A stretch of 64,000 bases of DNA from JAWKJY01 sp041393535 (GTDB lineage Bacteria; Actinomycetota; Thermoleophilia; Gaiellales; Gaiellaceae): assembly GCA_041393535.1 (NCBI GenBank), contig JAWKJY010000007.1, positions 160,662-224,661 on the forward strand. Direction: 5' to 3'. The notes under the pieces were generated by a model. That model saw only the letters and a program-made list of their open reading frames with translations. It was not told the DNA's origin and did not search any database. Below are positions 1 through 12,878 of this stretch, one piece after another (position 1 is the first letter of the stretch; each line of letters starts with the position of its first letter). The position numbers were made by a program, and so were the translations under genes.

Positions 1-490
1 CCACGCGCTCGGCGCGCGAGCCGAGGCCGACGTCGCCCTTCAGGCCCATGTTCTCGGCCTTGGCGCGGGTGTACGAGACGAGGAACGAGCCGGCGATCGC
101 GGCGACCGTCAGCGCGACGCCCCACTCGTTCCCGTCGCGCATCAGGATCAGCGCCACCACGCCGAGCATGAAGCCCTCGCCGACGCGGTCGACCGTGGAG
201 TCGAGGAAGGCGCCGAACGGCGTCACGAGGCCGCGCACGCGGGCGAGCGCGCCGTCGAACATGTCCAGCAGCGACCCGATCGTGAACACCGCCGAGCCGA
301 CGAGGAACAGCCACCACGCCTTGTGCTCGAAGTACGTGATCGCCGAGGCGGCGATGCAGAGCAGCACGCCGGACGTGGTCAGCATCGTCGGCGTGATCCG
401 CGTCTCGCCGAGGTGCTCGATCGAGCTCGCGGCGAGCCGGCGGGCCTCGTCCGTGTAGGCGTCCTTCAGGCGGGTGAGGCTTCCGGCCAC
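1..490 (-). CDS. CDP-alcohol phosphatidyltransferase, phosphatidylinositol-phosphate-synthase-like (3' end outside window)
   Basis: About 163 codons of a membrane enzyme that transfers a phosphatidyl group from CDP-diacylglycerol to an alcohol. The family signature D-x2-DG-x2-AR-x8-G-x3-D-x3-D is complete, from DMFDGALAR to FLDSTVDR, around residues 66-92. It sits among hydrophobic helices, and a later GSRAER motif is typical of actinobacterial phosphatidylinositol phosphate synthases. The start is GTG at 490. An in-frame TAG lies four codons upstream, so no longer ATG/GTG start exists. The gene begins 9 bp after the stop of the PAP2-like gene and probably shares its transcript. The product runs off the window edge. 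A pgsA-type phosphatidylglycerophosphate synthase is the alternative, but GSRAER favours an inositol-phosphate acceptor. Confidence 0.85.
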   Translation of the reverse strand, partial: MAGSLTRLKDAYTDEARRLAASSIEHLGETRITPTMLTTSGVLLCIAASAITYFEHKAWWLFLVGSAVFTIGSLLDMFDGALARVRGLVTPFGAFLDSTVDRVGEGFMLGVVALILMRDGNEWGVALTVAAIAGSFLVSYTRAKAENMGLKGDVGLGSRAERV

Positions 491-499
491 TCGCAGAGG

Positions 500-1294
500 C
501 TAGCGCAGCGGGTTGGGGACGGTCGCCACCTCGAGCTCCGGCGCCCGGCGGGCCGCGAGCCGCCGCTCGACCGCGGCGACGACGCCGACGGTCACGATCG
601 CGAGCGCGATGCCGCCCGCGATGTCGAGCCAGAAGTGGTTGCCGGTGGCCATGACGGTGAACCAGACCCAGGCGGGCCAGGCGAGGCAGAGGAGCTTCGC
701 GAGCGGGTGGCGGACGAGCAGGGCGAGCGTCACGCCGACGATCAGCGAGTCGGCCGAGTGCAGGCTCGGCATCGCCGCGAACTGGTTCGACGCGAGCTGG
801 ACGAGGCCGCTGCCGTGGTTGAGCGAGGCGGCGGTCGCGAGCGTGTCGACGTAGCCGAGCTCCGGGAAGAAGCGAGGCGGCGCCGTCGGCATCGCCATGA
901 AGCCGACGAGGCCGAGCACGTTGCACAGGAGCAGGGTGTTGCGGAAGCGCAGGAACCGCTCGGTGCGGAAGAAGTAGACCCAGAGCAGCGCCAGCCCGAC
1001 GACGGTGAACTGCGAGTTCCAGTACGTCCAGTTGACGGACTCGACGAGCCCGCCGCCGACGTCGACGACGTAGCGGTTGAGGTCGAGGTCGAACAGCCCG
1101 AGCGTCGAGCGCTGCGCGTCGATGATCGCGCGCCCGTTGGCGTAGGCCTCCTGGGGGCCCCGGTCGGCCACGCCGCGGGCCACCTGGTAGAGGAGCCCGA
1201 AGCCGAGCCAGATCGCGAGCTGGAGGCCGAAGTCCCCCCAGCCGCGCGGCAGCCGCCGCCCGACGGCGGCGAACGGGGCCGAGACCGTTGCCAT
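500..1294 (-). CDS. AUR1-like PAP2-superfamily membrane phosphotransferase
   Basis: 264-residue polytopic membrane protein. The phosphatase/phosphotransferase motifs are visible late in the protein: PSLHSADS (motif 2, catalytic His) and GNHFWLDIAGG (motif 3, His and Asp). This spacing and the GNHFxxD form match the PAP2_3 branch, which includes inositol phosphorylceramide synthase-like proteins. It probably moves a phospho-head group between lipids, but the substrate cannot be read from sequence. The start is ATG 1294, because a TACGAT hexamer ends 7 nt upstream and there is no Shine-Dalgarno, as expected for a leaderless mRNA. A longer open frame upstream has no motif support. It is followed 9 bp later by a phosphatidylinositol-phosphate-synthase-like gene, which suggests a joint role in inositol lipid metabolism. 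Confidence 0.82.
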   Translation of the reverse strand: MATVSAPFAAVGRRLPRGWGDFGLQLAIWLGFGLLYQVARGVADRGPQEAYANGRAIIDAQRSTLGLFDLDLNRYVVDVGGGLVESVNWTYWNSQFTVVGLALLWVYFFRTERFLRFRNTLLLCNVLGLVGFMAMPTAPPRFFPELGYVDTLATAASLNHGSGLVQLASNQFAAMPSLHSADSLIVGVTLALLVRHPLAKLLCLAWPAWVWFTVMATGNHFWLDIAGGIALAIVTVGVVAAVERRLAARRAPELEVATVPNPLR

Positions 1295-1301
1295 CCGGTG
1301 A

Positions 1302-1307
1302 ATCGTA
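1302..1307 (-). promoter_or_regulatory. -10 hexamer of a leaderless promoter (PAP2-like gene)
   Basis: TACGAT on the minus strand, 7 nt before the ATG at 1294. The spacing puts the transcription start at or next to the start codon. Confidence 0.6.
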
Positions 1308-1347
1308 CCGCCCTGGACGGGCGGTACGAGGGGCCCCGCCCGGCGGG

Positions 1348-2348
<1,001 letters not shown>

Positions 2349-2354
2349 GAGGTC

Positions 2355-2360
2355 AGTCTA
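2355..2360 (-). promoter_or_regulatory. -10 hexamer of a leaderless promoter (moaA)
   Basis: TAGACT on the minus strand ends 6 nt before the GTG at 2348. It supports that GTG as the true start even though it is out of frame with the rest of moaA in this sequence. Confidence 0.65.
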
Positions 2361-2369
2361 GAGCGGTCA

Positions 2370-2411
2370 GGGCGTCCCGCCGCGCGCCGTCGCGGCCGCG
2401 GCGGGACGCCC
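2370..2411 (-). terminator. strong hairpin downstream of clpB
   Basis: A perfect 15-bp stem (GGGCGTCCCGCCGCG at 2370-2384 pairing with 2397-2411) with a 12-nt loop, 5 bp after the clpB stop and just upstream of the moaA promoter. No T tract follows on either strand, so it may work without one or protect a 3' end. Confidence 0.7.
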
Positions 2412-2416
2412 CGGGG

Positions 2417-4898
<2,482 letters not shown>

Positions 4899-4921
4899 GG
4901 CTGCGTTCGCCTCTCGGTCGT

Positions 4922-5302
4922 TCAGTGACTGCGACGTGGGAGGGGGACGGGGAGCTTGGCGCGCTCGTACACGACGAGGTCGCGCCGGTAGTGGCGGTGG
5001 ACGTCCTTGACGCGGTCGTCGAGCTCGCGCTCCAGGCGCGCCACGCGGCCGCGGAGCCGGTCGATCTCGTCCTGCAGCGCGAGCACGCGCTCGACGCCGG
5101 CGAGGTTGAGGCCGAGCTCCGTGGTGAGCTGCTGGATCGCGCGCAGCCGCGTCAGGTCGGACTCCGAGTAGAGCCGCGTGTTCCCGGGCGTCCGGCGCGG
5201 CCGCACGAGGCCCTTGGCCTCGTACATCCGCAGCGTCTGCGGGTGCATGCCGACGATCTCCGCCGCGATCGAGATCATGTAGCGGGGCCGGTCGTCGCTC
5301 AC
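4922..5302 (-). CDS. hspR: HspR, MerR-family heat-shock repressor
   Basis: 126-residue DNA-binding repressor. An N-terminal MerR helix-turn-helix ([19 protein letters not shown], then the wing [11 protein letters not shown]) is followed by a short coiled coil. In actinobacteria HspR represses the dnaK and clpB operons by binding HAIR inverted repeats, with DnaK as co-repressor. It starts with GTG at 5302, 28 bp after the dnaJ stop, and precedes clpB. It is therefore part of the operon it most likely controls. I found no clear HAIR site in the dnaK upstream region. Confidence 0.93.
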   Translation of the reverse strand: MSDDRPRYMISIAAEIVGMHPQTLRMYEAKGLVRPRRTPGNTRLYSESDLTRLRAIQQLTTELGLNLAGVERVLALQDEIDRLRGRVARLERELDDRVKDVHRHYRRDLVVYERAKLPVPLPRRSH

Positions 5303-5330
5303 CGTGGCGCCTCCTGGGGGGTCGGCCGGG

Positions 5331-6423
5331 TCACGAGACGCCGATGCCCTCGCGCGGGTTCTCCCGCGACACGCGCTGGAGGTTCTCGATCGCCTCGCGC
5401 TCCTGCTTCGTCAGCTTCTGCGGGACGGCGATGCGGACGCGCGCGAGCAGGTCGCCGCGGCCCTTGCCGTCGAGCCGCGGCGCGCCGTGGCCGCGCACGC
5501 GCAGGAGCTTCCCGTCCTGGGAGCCCGCGGGGACGCGCAGCGCGATCGCGCCGTCCGGGGTGGGGACCTGCACCTCGGCGCCGAGGGCGGCCTCGGCGAA
5601 CGTGATCGGCACCTCGATCACGAGGTCGGCGTCGCGTCGCTCGAACAGCGGCGAGGGCGCGACGCGCGTGACGACGTAGAGGTCGCCGGCGGGCCCGCCG
5701 GCGCGGCCGGGCTCGCCGCGCCCGGGCAGCCGGATCCGCGTCCCGTCCTTGACGCCGGCGGGGATCTTCACCTGGTAGCGCTTCGTCCTGCGCTCGCGCC
5801 CGCTGCCGTGGCAGGTCGGGCACGGGCTCTCGACGATCGTGCCGGCGCCCTGGCAGCGCGGGCACGGCTGGCTCAGCGCGAACAGCCCCGGGCTCTCGGC
5901 GACGACGCCGCGGCCGCGGCACTCGGGGCAGAGCACGGGCGAGGTGCCCGCGGCCGCGCCGGTGCCGCCGCAGGTGTGGCAGTTGACGTCGAGCTCGACC
6001 GGCACCTTGATCGTCACGCCCTTGAGCGCGTCGTCGAAGGAGAGGTTGACCGTCGACTCGAGGTCGCGCCCCTTCTGGCCGCGCTGCGCCCGCTGGCCGC
6101 CCGCGGCCGGCCGCCCGCGAACATCCCCCGAGCAGGTCGCCCAGGTCGCCGAGATCGCCGAACTGGAAGTCGCGGAAGCCGGCCTGCGGCCCGGGGCCGC
6201 CGCCCGGGCCCACGCGGAAGCCGCCGGCGTCGTACTGGGCGCGCTTCTCCGCGTCGCCCAGCACGTCGTACGCGGCCTGGACCTCCTTGAAGCGCTCCTC
6301 GGCCGCCTCGTCCCCGGGGTTGCGGTCCGGGTGGAGCTCGCGGGCGAGCTTGCGGTGCGCCTTCTTGATCTCGTCCTGGGACGCGGTCCGGGCGACGCCG
6401 AGGATGTCGTAGAGGTCCTTCAC
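5331..6423 (-). CDS. dnaJ: DnaJ (Hsp40) co-chaperone, apparent frameshift in the Gly-rich region
   Basis: J-domain protein that stimulates DnaK ATPase and delivers substrates. The J domain (residues 1-70, with HPDRNPGD) is followed by a Gly/Phe region, four CxxCxGxG zinc repeats ([32 protein letters not shown]) and the C-terminal substrate domain. The frame breaks between about 6095 and 6129. Restoring one base in the C run at 6125-6129 and one more near 6097-6112 gives GDLLGGMFAGG then [14 protein letters not shown], which reads as a normal DnaJ linker. A single extra base also restores frame but with a less typical sequence. The GTG start at 6423 directly abuts the grpE stop. Confidence 0.92.
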
Positions 6424-6963
6424 CTACCCCTCGCTCCCGCCGTCCGGCGGCGCGGCCGCCACGACGACGCGGGCCGGCCGCACGACGACGTCGCCGAGCC
6501 GGTAGCCCTTCTGGACGATCTGGAGGATCGTCCCCTCGTCCTCCTCCGAGGGCTGGCTCAGCAGCGCCTCGTGCACGTGCGGGTCGAACTGCCCGCTCGC
6601 CTCGATCTCGGTCAGGCCCTCCTTGCGGAGGATCGCGTCGAGCTGGCGGTGCACGAGCGCGACGCCCTCGGTGAGCTTGTCGCCCTCGTGCCGCGCGCCG
6701 TGCTCGAGCGCCCGCTCGAGGTCGTCGAGGACGGGGAGCAGCTCGCGTACGAGCTGCTCGGTCGCCCGCGCGACGAGCGCCTCCCGGTCGCGCACGGAGC
6801 GCTTGCGGAAGTTGTCGAACTCCGCGGCCACCCGCTGCAGGTCGTTGAGGAACGTCTGCCGCTCCGCCTCGACCTCGTCGAGCTTGCGCAGCGCGCCCTG
6901 GAGCCCGCCCTCGAGCTCCTCGACGCGCGCGGCGAGGTCCGCCGCCTGTCCGGGCCCGCTCAC
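6424..6963 (-). CDS. grpE: GrpE nucleotide exchange factor
   Basis: 179-residue DnaK nucleotide exchange factor. A long N-terminal coiled coil (about residues 8-60, [18 protein letters not shown]) precedes the beta-domain, with the family signature ending in [14 protein letters not shown] text (here [18 protein letters not shown]). It starts with GTG at 6963, one base after the dnaK stop, and ends where dnaJ begins, so translation is probably coupled through the three genes. Confidence 0.96.
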   Translation of the reverse strand: MSGPGQAADLAARVEELEGGLQGALRKLDEVEAERQTFLNDLQRVAAEFDNFRKRSVRDREALVARATEQLVRELLPVLDDLERALEHGARHEGDKLTEGVALVHRQLDAILRKEGLTEIEASGQFDPHVHEALLSQPSEEDEGTILQIVQKGYRLGDVVVRPARVVVAAAPPDGGSEG

Positions 6964-6964
6964 G

Positions 6965-8869
6965 CTACGACCTCGCGTCCTCGTCGATGACCTCGAACTC
7001 GGCGTCCTCGACGACCTCGTCGTCGGAGCCCGTGCCGTTGCCGGCCTGCGCGCCCTGCGCCTGCTGCTGCGAGACCTTCTCGTAGACGGCCTGCGCCAGC
7101 TTGTGCGACGCCTCCGTGAGCGCCTCGATCCTCGCGCGGATCTGGCCGACGTCGTCGCCCTCGATCGCGGTGCGAAGGTCCTGCGCGGCCGCCTCGATCT
7201 GCGCCGCGGTCTCGTCGTCGACGGAGTCGCGGTGCTCCTTGAGCGTCTTCTCGGTCGTGTAGACGAGCGTCTCGCCCTGGTTGCGGGCCTCCGCGAGCTC
7301 GCGCATCCGGCGCGCCTCGTCGGCGTGCTGCTCCGCCTCGTCGACCATCCGCCTGACCTCGTCCTCCTTGAGGCCCGAGCCGCCCTCGATCCGGATCTGC
7401 TGCTGGTTGCCGGTGCCGAGGTCCTTCGCCGACACGTTGATGATGCCGTTGGCGTCGATGTCGAAGGTGACCTCGACCTGCGGCATGCCGCGCGGGGCGG
7501 GGGGGATGCCGACGAGCTGGAACTTGCCCAGCGTCTTGTTGAACGCGGCCATCTCGGACTCGCCCTGGAGGACGTGCACCTCGACGGAGGGCTGGTTGTC
7601 CTCGGCGGTCGTGAAGACCTCGGACTTCTTCGACGGGATCGTCGTGTTGCGCTCGATCAGCCGTGTGAACACGCCGCCCTTGGTCTCGATGCCGAGCGAG
7701 AGGGGCGTGACGTCGAGGAGCAGGATGTCCTTGACCTCGCCCTTCAGCACGCCCGCCTGGATCGCGGCGCCGACGGCGACGACCTCGTCCGGGTTGACGC
7801 CCTTGTGCGGGTCCTTGCCGATCAGCTCCTTGACCTTGTCGACCACGGCCGGCATGCGGGTCATGCCGCCGACGAGGACGACCTGGTTGATCTCGCTCGG
7901 CTTCAGGCCGGCGTCGGCGAGCGCCTGCTTCGTCGGGCCGACGGTGCGCTCGATCAGGTCGTGGCAGAGCTCGTTCAGCTTCGCGCGGGTGAGCGCGAGG
8001 TCGAGGTGCTTCGGCCCGTCCTGCGTCGCGGTGACGAACGGCAGGTTGATCTGCGTCGACGTCGTCGAGGAGAGCTCGATCTTCGCCTTCTCGGCCGCCT
8101 CGTACAGCCGCTGCAGCGCCATCCGGTCCTGGCCGAGGTCGATCCCCTGGTCGCGCTTGAACTCCGCGACCATCCAGTCGACGATCGCCTTGTCGAAGTT
8201 GTCGCCGCCGAGGTGGTTGTCGCCCGAGGTCGACTTGACCTCGAAGACGCCGTCGCCGAGCTCGAGCACGGACACGTCGAAGGTGCCGCCGCCGAGGTCG
8301 AAGACGAGGATCGTCTGATCCTCCTCCTTGTCGAGGCCGTAGGCGAGCGCGGCGGCGGTCGGCTCGTTGATGATCCGCAGCACGTTCAGGCCCGCGACGC
8401 GGCCGGCGTCCTTCGTCGCCTCGCGCTGGGCGTTGTTGAAGTAGGCCGGCACGGTGATGACGGCGTCCGTGACCGGCTCGCCGAGGTACGCCTCGGCGTC
8501 GGCCTTGAGCTTCTGGAGCGTCATCGCCGAGATCTCGGGCGGCGCGTACTCCCGGTCGCCGGCCGCGACGCGCGCGTCCGCGTTCGGGCCCGAGACGACC
8601 GAGTACGGGACGATCTTCATCTCCTCGGAGACCTCGGAGTACTTGCGGCCCATGAACCGCTTGATCGAGAAGATCGTGTTCTCCGGGTTCGTGATCGCCT
8701 GGCGCTTGGCGGGCGCGCCGACGAGCCGCTGGCCGTCCTTGGCGAAGGCGACGACGGAGGGCGTGGTGCGACCACCCTCCGCGTTCGCGATCACCGTCGG
8801 CTCGCCGCCCTCGAGGACCGCCATGCACGAGTTGGTCGTCCCGAGGTCGATTCCGATTGCCTTGCCCAC
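6965..8869 (-). CDS. dnaK: DnaK (Hsp70) chaperone
   Basis: 634-residue Hsp70. The ATPase domain opens with [17 protein letters not shown] and contains [12 protein letters not shown] and the [10 protein letters not shown] motif. The substrate domain and helical lid follow, ending in an acidic tail. An upstream extension of the frame has no homology and is rejected. The GTG at 8869 matches the family N-terminus and has a strong Shine-Dalgarno (AAGGGGGAAG at 8875-8884). It is the first gene of the operon dnaK-grpE-dnaJ-hspR-clpB and is divergent from the hydantoinase genes. Confidence 0.97.
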   Translation of the reverse strand: MGKAIGIDLGTTNSCMAVLEGGEPTVIANAEGGRTTPSVVAFAKDGQRLVGAPAKRQAITNPENTIFSIKRFMGRKYSEVSEEMKIVPYSVVSGPNADARVAAGDREYAPPEISAMTLQKLKADAEAYLGEPVTDAVITVPAYFNNAQREATKDAGRVAGLNVLRIINEPTAAALAYGLDKEEDQTILVFDLGGGTFDVSVLELGDGVFEVKSTSGDNHLGGDNFDKAIVDWMVAEFKRDQGIDLGQDRMALQRLYEAAEKAKIELSSTTSTQINLPFVTATQDGPKHLDLALTRAKLNELCHDLIERTVGPTKQALADAGLKPSEINQVVLVGGMTRMPAVVDKVKELIGKDPHKGVNPDEVVAVGAAIQAGVLKGEVKDILLLDVTPLSLGIETKGGVFTRLIERNTTIPSKKSEVFTTAEDNQPSVEVHVLQGESEMAAFNKTLGKFQLVGIPPAPRGMPQVEVTFDIDANGIINVSAKDLGTGNQQQIRIEGGSGLKEDEVRRMVDEAEQHADEARRMRELAEARNQGETLVYTTEKTLKEHRDSVDDETAAQIEAAAQDLRTAIEGDDVGQIRARIEALTEASHKLAQAVYEKVSQQQAQGAQAGNGTGSDDEVVEDAEFEVIDEDARS

Positions 8870-9028
8870 GACGGCTTCCCCCTTGTTCGTTGCTCGTGGA
8901 GAAAATCTCAGTCGTGTTGTAGCAGATCGTGTGCGTGTCCCGTCGTGCGGCCCCGGGAGGGAGCCCGGCGGCGCGGTCGGCGCCGTCCCGCGCACGCACA
9001 CGCGCCGGGGCCATTACCATCCCGGCCC
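8870..9028. promoter_or_regulatory. divergent promoter region between dnaK and hyuB
   Basis: 159 bp. On the plus side TACCAT (9015-9020) ends 8 nt before the hyuB ATG. On the minus side dnaK has a leader with a good Shine-Dalgarno and a small inverted repeat GAGA-AAA-TCTC at 8899-8909. No match to the HAIR consensus CTTGAGT-N7-ACTCAAG or to CIRCE is evident, so the HspR operator, if here, is diverged. Confidence 0.5.
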
Positions 9029-10762
9029 ATGGCCGCCGCCCCCGACGCCTTCACGCTCGAGATCGTCCGCGACAAGCTCGCGGCGGCCGCCGACGAGATG
9101 GGTGTCGTCCTCGCCCGGACGAGCATGAGCCCGATCGTCTACGAGGTGCTCGACTTCGCCTGCGGCATCCTCGACGTGCGCGCGCAGATCGTCGCCCAGG
9201 CCAACGGGATCACCCTGTTCACCGGCACCTTCGGCCCGCAGGTCCAGTCGATCGTGGGCAAGTTCGGGCTGGACGGGATGCGCGAGGGCGACGTCTTCGC
9301 GACGAACGTCCCCTACGACGGCGGCACGCACACCTGCGACGTCTGCCTCGTCAAGCCGATCTTCTGGCAGGACGAGGTGATCGCCTTCGGCGTCTCCGTC
9401 ACGCACTGGATCGAGATCGGCGGCGCCGTGCCCGGCTCGATCTCGCCGGACGCGACCGAGATCTTCCAGGAGGGTCTCCAGCTGCCCGGCGTCCGGGTGT
9501 ACGACGGGGGCGTCCTCAACCAGACCGTGGTCGACATCGTCCGGGCGAACATCCGCCTGCCGCAGATGGGGATCGGCGACCTGAACGCGGGTGTCGCCGC
9601 CGTCGGGATCGCCGAGCGGCGCGTGCTCGACGCCTGCGAGCGGTACGGGCTCGAGACGGTGCTCGCCGCGTTCGAGGCGATCCTCGCCCACGGCGAGCAG
9701 CTCGCCCGCCGCGCGATCGCGCGCATCCCGAACGGCGTCTACGAGGCCGAGGACGTCATCGACGGCGACGGGATCACCGACGATCCGCTGCCGATCCGCG
9801 TGCGGGTCACGGTCGAGGACGAGTCGCTGCACGTCGACTTCACCGGCTGCGCCCCGCAGGCGCGCGGGCCGGTGAACTGCGCCGAGGGCGCGCTCCTCTC
9901 GGCGTGCAAGACGGTGATCCGCGCGATCACGGCGCCGCAGGCACGCTCGAACGACGGCTTCTTCCGGCCCTTCTCGCTGACCGTCCCGCCGGGCACGGTC
10001 TTCAGCGCGCTGCCGCCGGCGCCGACCGGCTGGTACTACGAGGGCGCCTCCTACGCGAACGACCTGGTCTGGAAGGCGCTCGCGCCCGTCGTGCCCGACC
10101 GGCTCGGGGCGGGCTGCTACACGAGCCTCTGCGCCTGGTACGTCACCGGCCGCGAGGTCGAGACGGGCGAGCTGTTCGTCCTCGCCGAGCCGAACGTCGG
10201 CGGCTGGGGCGGCTCCGCGGGCGACGACGGCGAGAGCGGCCTGATCGCGACGACGGACGGCGACACGTACAACTTCCCCGTCGAGGTGGTCGAGACGCGC
10301 TACCCGCTGCTCGTCGAGCGCTACGCCCTCGACACGCCGGCCGACGGCGGCGCCGGCGAGCACCGCGGCGGCTTCGGCGCGGTGCGCGAGTACCGGCTGC
10401 ACGGCGCGCGCGACGTCGTGGCCTACGGCAGCTTCGGCCTCTTCGCGCGGCGCCCGTGGGCGCTCGCGGGCGGCCAGCCGGGGACGACGAACGCCATCGA
10501 GTACGAGCGCGGCGGCGAGCGGCTGCGCTTCGGGCGCGTCGCACGGGTCGAGCTCGCCGACGGCGACCTGGCGCGCGCGATCACCGGCACGGGCGGCGGC
10601 TTCGGCGACCCGCGAGCGCGTCCCGCCGCGCGCGTGCGCGAGGACGTCCTCGACGGCTACGTGACGGTCGAGCAGGCGCGCGAGCGCTACGGCGTCGTGC
10701 TCGACCCGGCCACGCTCGAGCTCGACGAGCAGGCGACCGCGGCGCTGCGGGGCGGCGCGTGA
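9029..10762 (+). CDS. hyuB: hydantoinase B / oxoprolinase family, HyuB-type subunit
   Basis: 577-residue protein that covers the whole HyuB family domain (start LEIVRDKLAAAADEMG, with the family run NVPYDGGTHTCDV). Characterised members act with HyuA in ATP-dependent opening of hydantoins, 5-oxoproline or acetone/acetophenone-type substrates; the substrate here is unknown. The C-terminus carries the Gly-rich TGTGGGFGDP run typical of the family. A TACCAT hexamer 8 nt before the ATG suggests a leaderless mRNA. It overlaps hyuA by 4 bases (GTGA), as expected for co-translated subunits. Confidence 0.93.
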   Translation: MAAAPDAFTLEIVRDKLAAAADEMGVVLARTSMSPIVYEVLDFACGILDVRAQIVAQANGITLFTGTFGPQVQSIVGKFGLDGMREGDVFATNVPYDGGTHTCDVCLVKPIFWQDEVIAFGVSVTHWIEIGGAVPGSISPDATEIFQEGLQLPGVRVYDGGVLNQTVVDIVRANIRLPQMGIGDLNAGVAAVGIAERRVLDACERYGLETVLAAFEAILAHGEQLARRAIARIPNGVYEAEDVIDGDGITDDPLPIRVRVTVEDESLHVDFTGCAPQARGPVNCAEGALLSACKTVIRAITAPQARSNDGFFRPFSLTVPPGTVFSALPPAPTGWYYEGASYANDLVWKALAPVVPDRLGAGCYTSLCAWYVTGREVETGELFVLAEPNVGGWGGSAGDDGESGLIATTDGDTYNFPVEVVETRYPLLVERYALDTPADGGAGEHRGGFGAVREYRLHGARDVVAYGSFGLFARRPWALAGGQPGTTNAIEYERGGERLRFGRVARVELADGDLARAITGTGGGFGDPRARPAARVREDVLDGYVTVEQARERYGVVLDPATLELDEQATAALRGGA

Positions 10763-12807
10763 GCGTCCGCGTCGCCACCGACATCGGCGGCACGTTCACC
10801 GACCTCGTCCTCGTCGACGAGGCGACGGGCGAGCTGCGGATCGCGAAGGCCTCGACGACGCCTGGCCAGCTCGCCCAGGGCGTCCTCGACGCGCTCGCGA
10901 AGGGCGAGGTCGACCTCGCCGACACCCGCGAGCTCGTCCACGGCACGACCGTCGTGATCAACGCGCTGACCGAGCGCCGCGGCGCCCGCACCGCGCTCGT
11001 GACGACGCGCGGCTTCCGCGACGTGCTGGAGCTCACGCGGGGCAACCGGCCGGACATGTACAACCTGCTCTCGCGCAAGCCGGAGCCGTTCGTCCCCCGC
11101 CGCCACCGCTTCGAGGTGCGCGAGCGCGTCGACCGCCACGGGAGCGTGCTCGTCCCGCTCGCGCTCGCCGACCTCGACCCGATCGTCGAGGCGTGCCAGC
11201 GGGACGGGATCGAGGCGGTCGCCGTCTGCTTCCTCCATGCCTACGCGCACCCGGAGCACGAGCGCGCGTGCGCCGAGGAGCTTCGCCGCCGCCTCCCCGG
11301 GGTCGCCGTCTCCGCCTCGTCGGAGATCACGCGCGAGTGGCGCGAGTACGAGCGGACGAGCACGACCGTCCTCAACGCCTTCGTCCAGCCGACCGTCGAC
11401 CGCTACCTCGAGAGCCTCGAGGCCCGGCTCGGCGACGGCGGCCTCGCCGGCCCGGTCCAGATCATGCAGTCGAACGCCGGCACGGCCTCGCCGACCGCGG
11501 CGCGCGCGCGCCCGATCGCGCTCGTCGAGTCCGGCCCGGCCGGCGGGATCGTCGGCGCCGCGCGGCTGGGCGAGCGGATCGGCGAGCCGGACATCCTCTA
11601 CCTGGACATCGGCGGCACCACCGCGAAGTGCTCGCTGATCCAGGGCGGCAACCCGAGCACGACGACCGAGTACCGGATCGACTGGCGGCCGGACCACGCC
11701 GGGTATCCGGTGATGGTCCCCGTCGTCGACATCGTCGAGATCGGGGCGGGCGGCGGCTCGATCGCCTGGATCGACGCGGGCGGCGCGATCAAGGTCGGGC
11801 CCCGCAGCGCCGGCGCCGTGCCCGGCCCCGCCTGCTACGGGCAGGGCGGCGTCGACCCGACCGTGACGGACGCGAAGCTCGCCGCCGGCGTCCTCGACCC
11901 CGGCTACTTCCTCGGCGGCCAGCTCGAGGTCGACCGGGGCCTCTCGATCGCCGCGCTCGAGCGGCTCGGCCGCGAGCTGGGGCTCGACGCGCCCGAGGTG
12001 GCGAACGGGATCATCCGCCTCGTCAACGCGAACATGATCAGCGCGCTCAAGCTCGTCTCGGTGCGCCGGGGGCACGACCCGCGGGACTTCGTCCTCGTCG
12101 CGGCGGGCGGTGGCGGGCCGATGCACGCCGCCGCGCTGGCCCAGGAGCTCCAGGTCCGCCGCCTGGTCGTGCCGCCCTACTCGGGCGTCTTCTCCGCCTG
12201 GGGCATGTGCACGACCGACCCGCGCGTGGACGTCGTCCAGACGCGCATCCTGCGCGTCGACGCGAGCTCGGACGAGGAGGTGACGGCGCTCTTCGCCGCC
12301 CTCGAGCAGGAGGCGGCGGCGCAGTTCCGCTCCGACGGCCTCGCCGACGGCGAGCTGGTCTGTCGCCGGTCGGTGCACATGCGCTACCGCGGCCAGGAGC
12401 ACACGGTGGCCGTGGCGGCGCCGGCCGGGGCGGTGTCGCTCGCCGCCCTCGAGGCCGGCTTCCACGCGGAGCACCGCCGCGCCTACACCTTCGACCTGCT
12501 CGACACGCCCGTCGAGCTCGTCACGTTCCAGGTCGCGGCGTCGCTCCGGCGCGACCGGGTCGAGGCCGCGCCGCCCCGCACGGGAGCGGGAACGCCGAGC
12601 CCGAAGGGCCGCCGGCCCGTCGACTTCGACGTCGACGGCGTCCACGACACGCCCGTCTACGCGCGCGACGACCTCCCGCTCGGCTTCGCCGCGGCGGGGC
12701 CGCTCGTGATCGAGGAGTCGACGACGACCACGCTCGTGCACCCGGGGCAGGAGCTCCACGTCGACGCGTTCGGCAACCTCGTGATCGAGCTCGCGCCGGC
12801 GCGCTGA
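10759..12807 (+). CDS. hyuA: hydantoinase A / oxoprolinase family, HyuA-type subunit
   Basis: 682-residue ATP-binding subunit partnering the upstream HyuB. The N-terminal acetate/sugar-kinase-like fold begins with ATDIGGTFTDLVLVDE. A second phosphate-binding motif (YLDIGGTTAKCS) lies in the middle, and AAGGGGPMHA follows in the C-terminal half. Start GTG 10759 overlaps the hyuB stop. It is likely cytoplasmic, and no transporter or accessory catabolic gene is adjacent to hint at the substrate. An acetone carboxylase or caprolactamase role is possible for the wider family. Confidence 0.93.
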   Translation: MSVRVATDIGGTFTDLVLVDEATGELRIAKASTTPGQLAQGVLDALAKGEVDLADTRELVHGTTVVINALTERRGARTALVTTRGFRDVLELTRGNRPDMYNLLSRKPEPFVPRRHRFEVRERVDRHGSVLVPLALADLDPIVEACQRDGIEAVAVCFLHAYAHPEHERACAEELRRRLPGVAVSASSEITREWREYERTSTTVLNAFVQPTVDRYLESLEARLGDGGLAGPVQIMQSNAGTASPTAARARPIALVESGPAGGIVGAARLGERIGEPDILYLDIGGTTAKCSLIQGGNPSTTTEYRIDWRPDHAGYPVMVPVVDIVEIGAGGGSIAWIDAGGAIKVGPRSAGAVPGPACYGQGGVDPTVTDAKLAAGVLDPGYFLGGQLEVDRGLSIAALERLGRELGLDAPEVANGIIRLVNANMISALKLVSVRRGHDPRDFVLVAAGGGGPMHAAALAQELQVRRLVVPPYSGVFSAWGMCTTDPRVDVVQTRILRVDASSDEEVTALFAALEQEAAAQFRSDGLADGELVCRRSVHMRYRGQEHTVAVAAPAGAVSLAALEAGFHAEHRRAYTFDLLDTPVELVTFQVAASLRRDRVEAAPPRTGAGTPSPKGRRPVDFDVDGVHDTPVYARDDLPLGFAAAGPLVIEESTTTTLVHPGQELHVDAFGNLVIELAPAR

Positions 12808-12878
12808 GGCCGGGGCGGCCCTGCCTCGGCGCCTCGCTCCCCCGGGATCGCGGAGCGTCGGTCGCGTACGATCTCGCC

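Noticed and set aside
8890..8930. Possible HspR (HAIR) operator upstream of dnaK
   Set aside because: Only a short GAGA-AAA-TCTC repeat is present; it does not match CTTGAGT-N7-ACTCAAG, so I did not call an HspR site.
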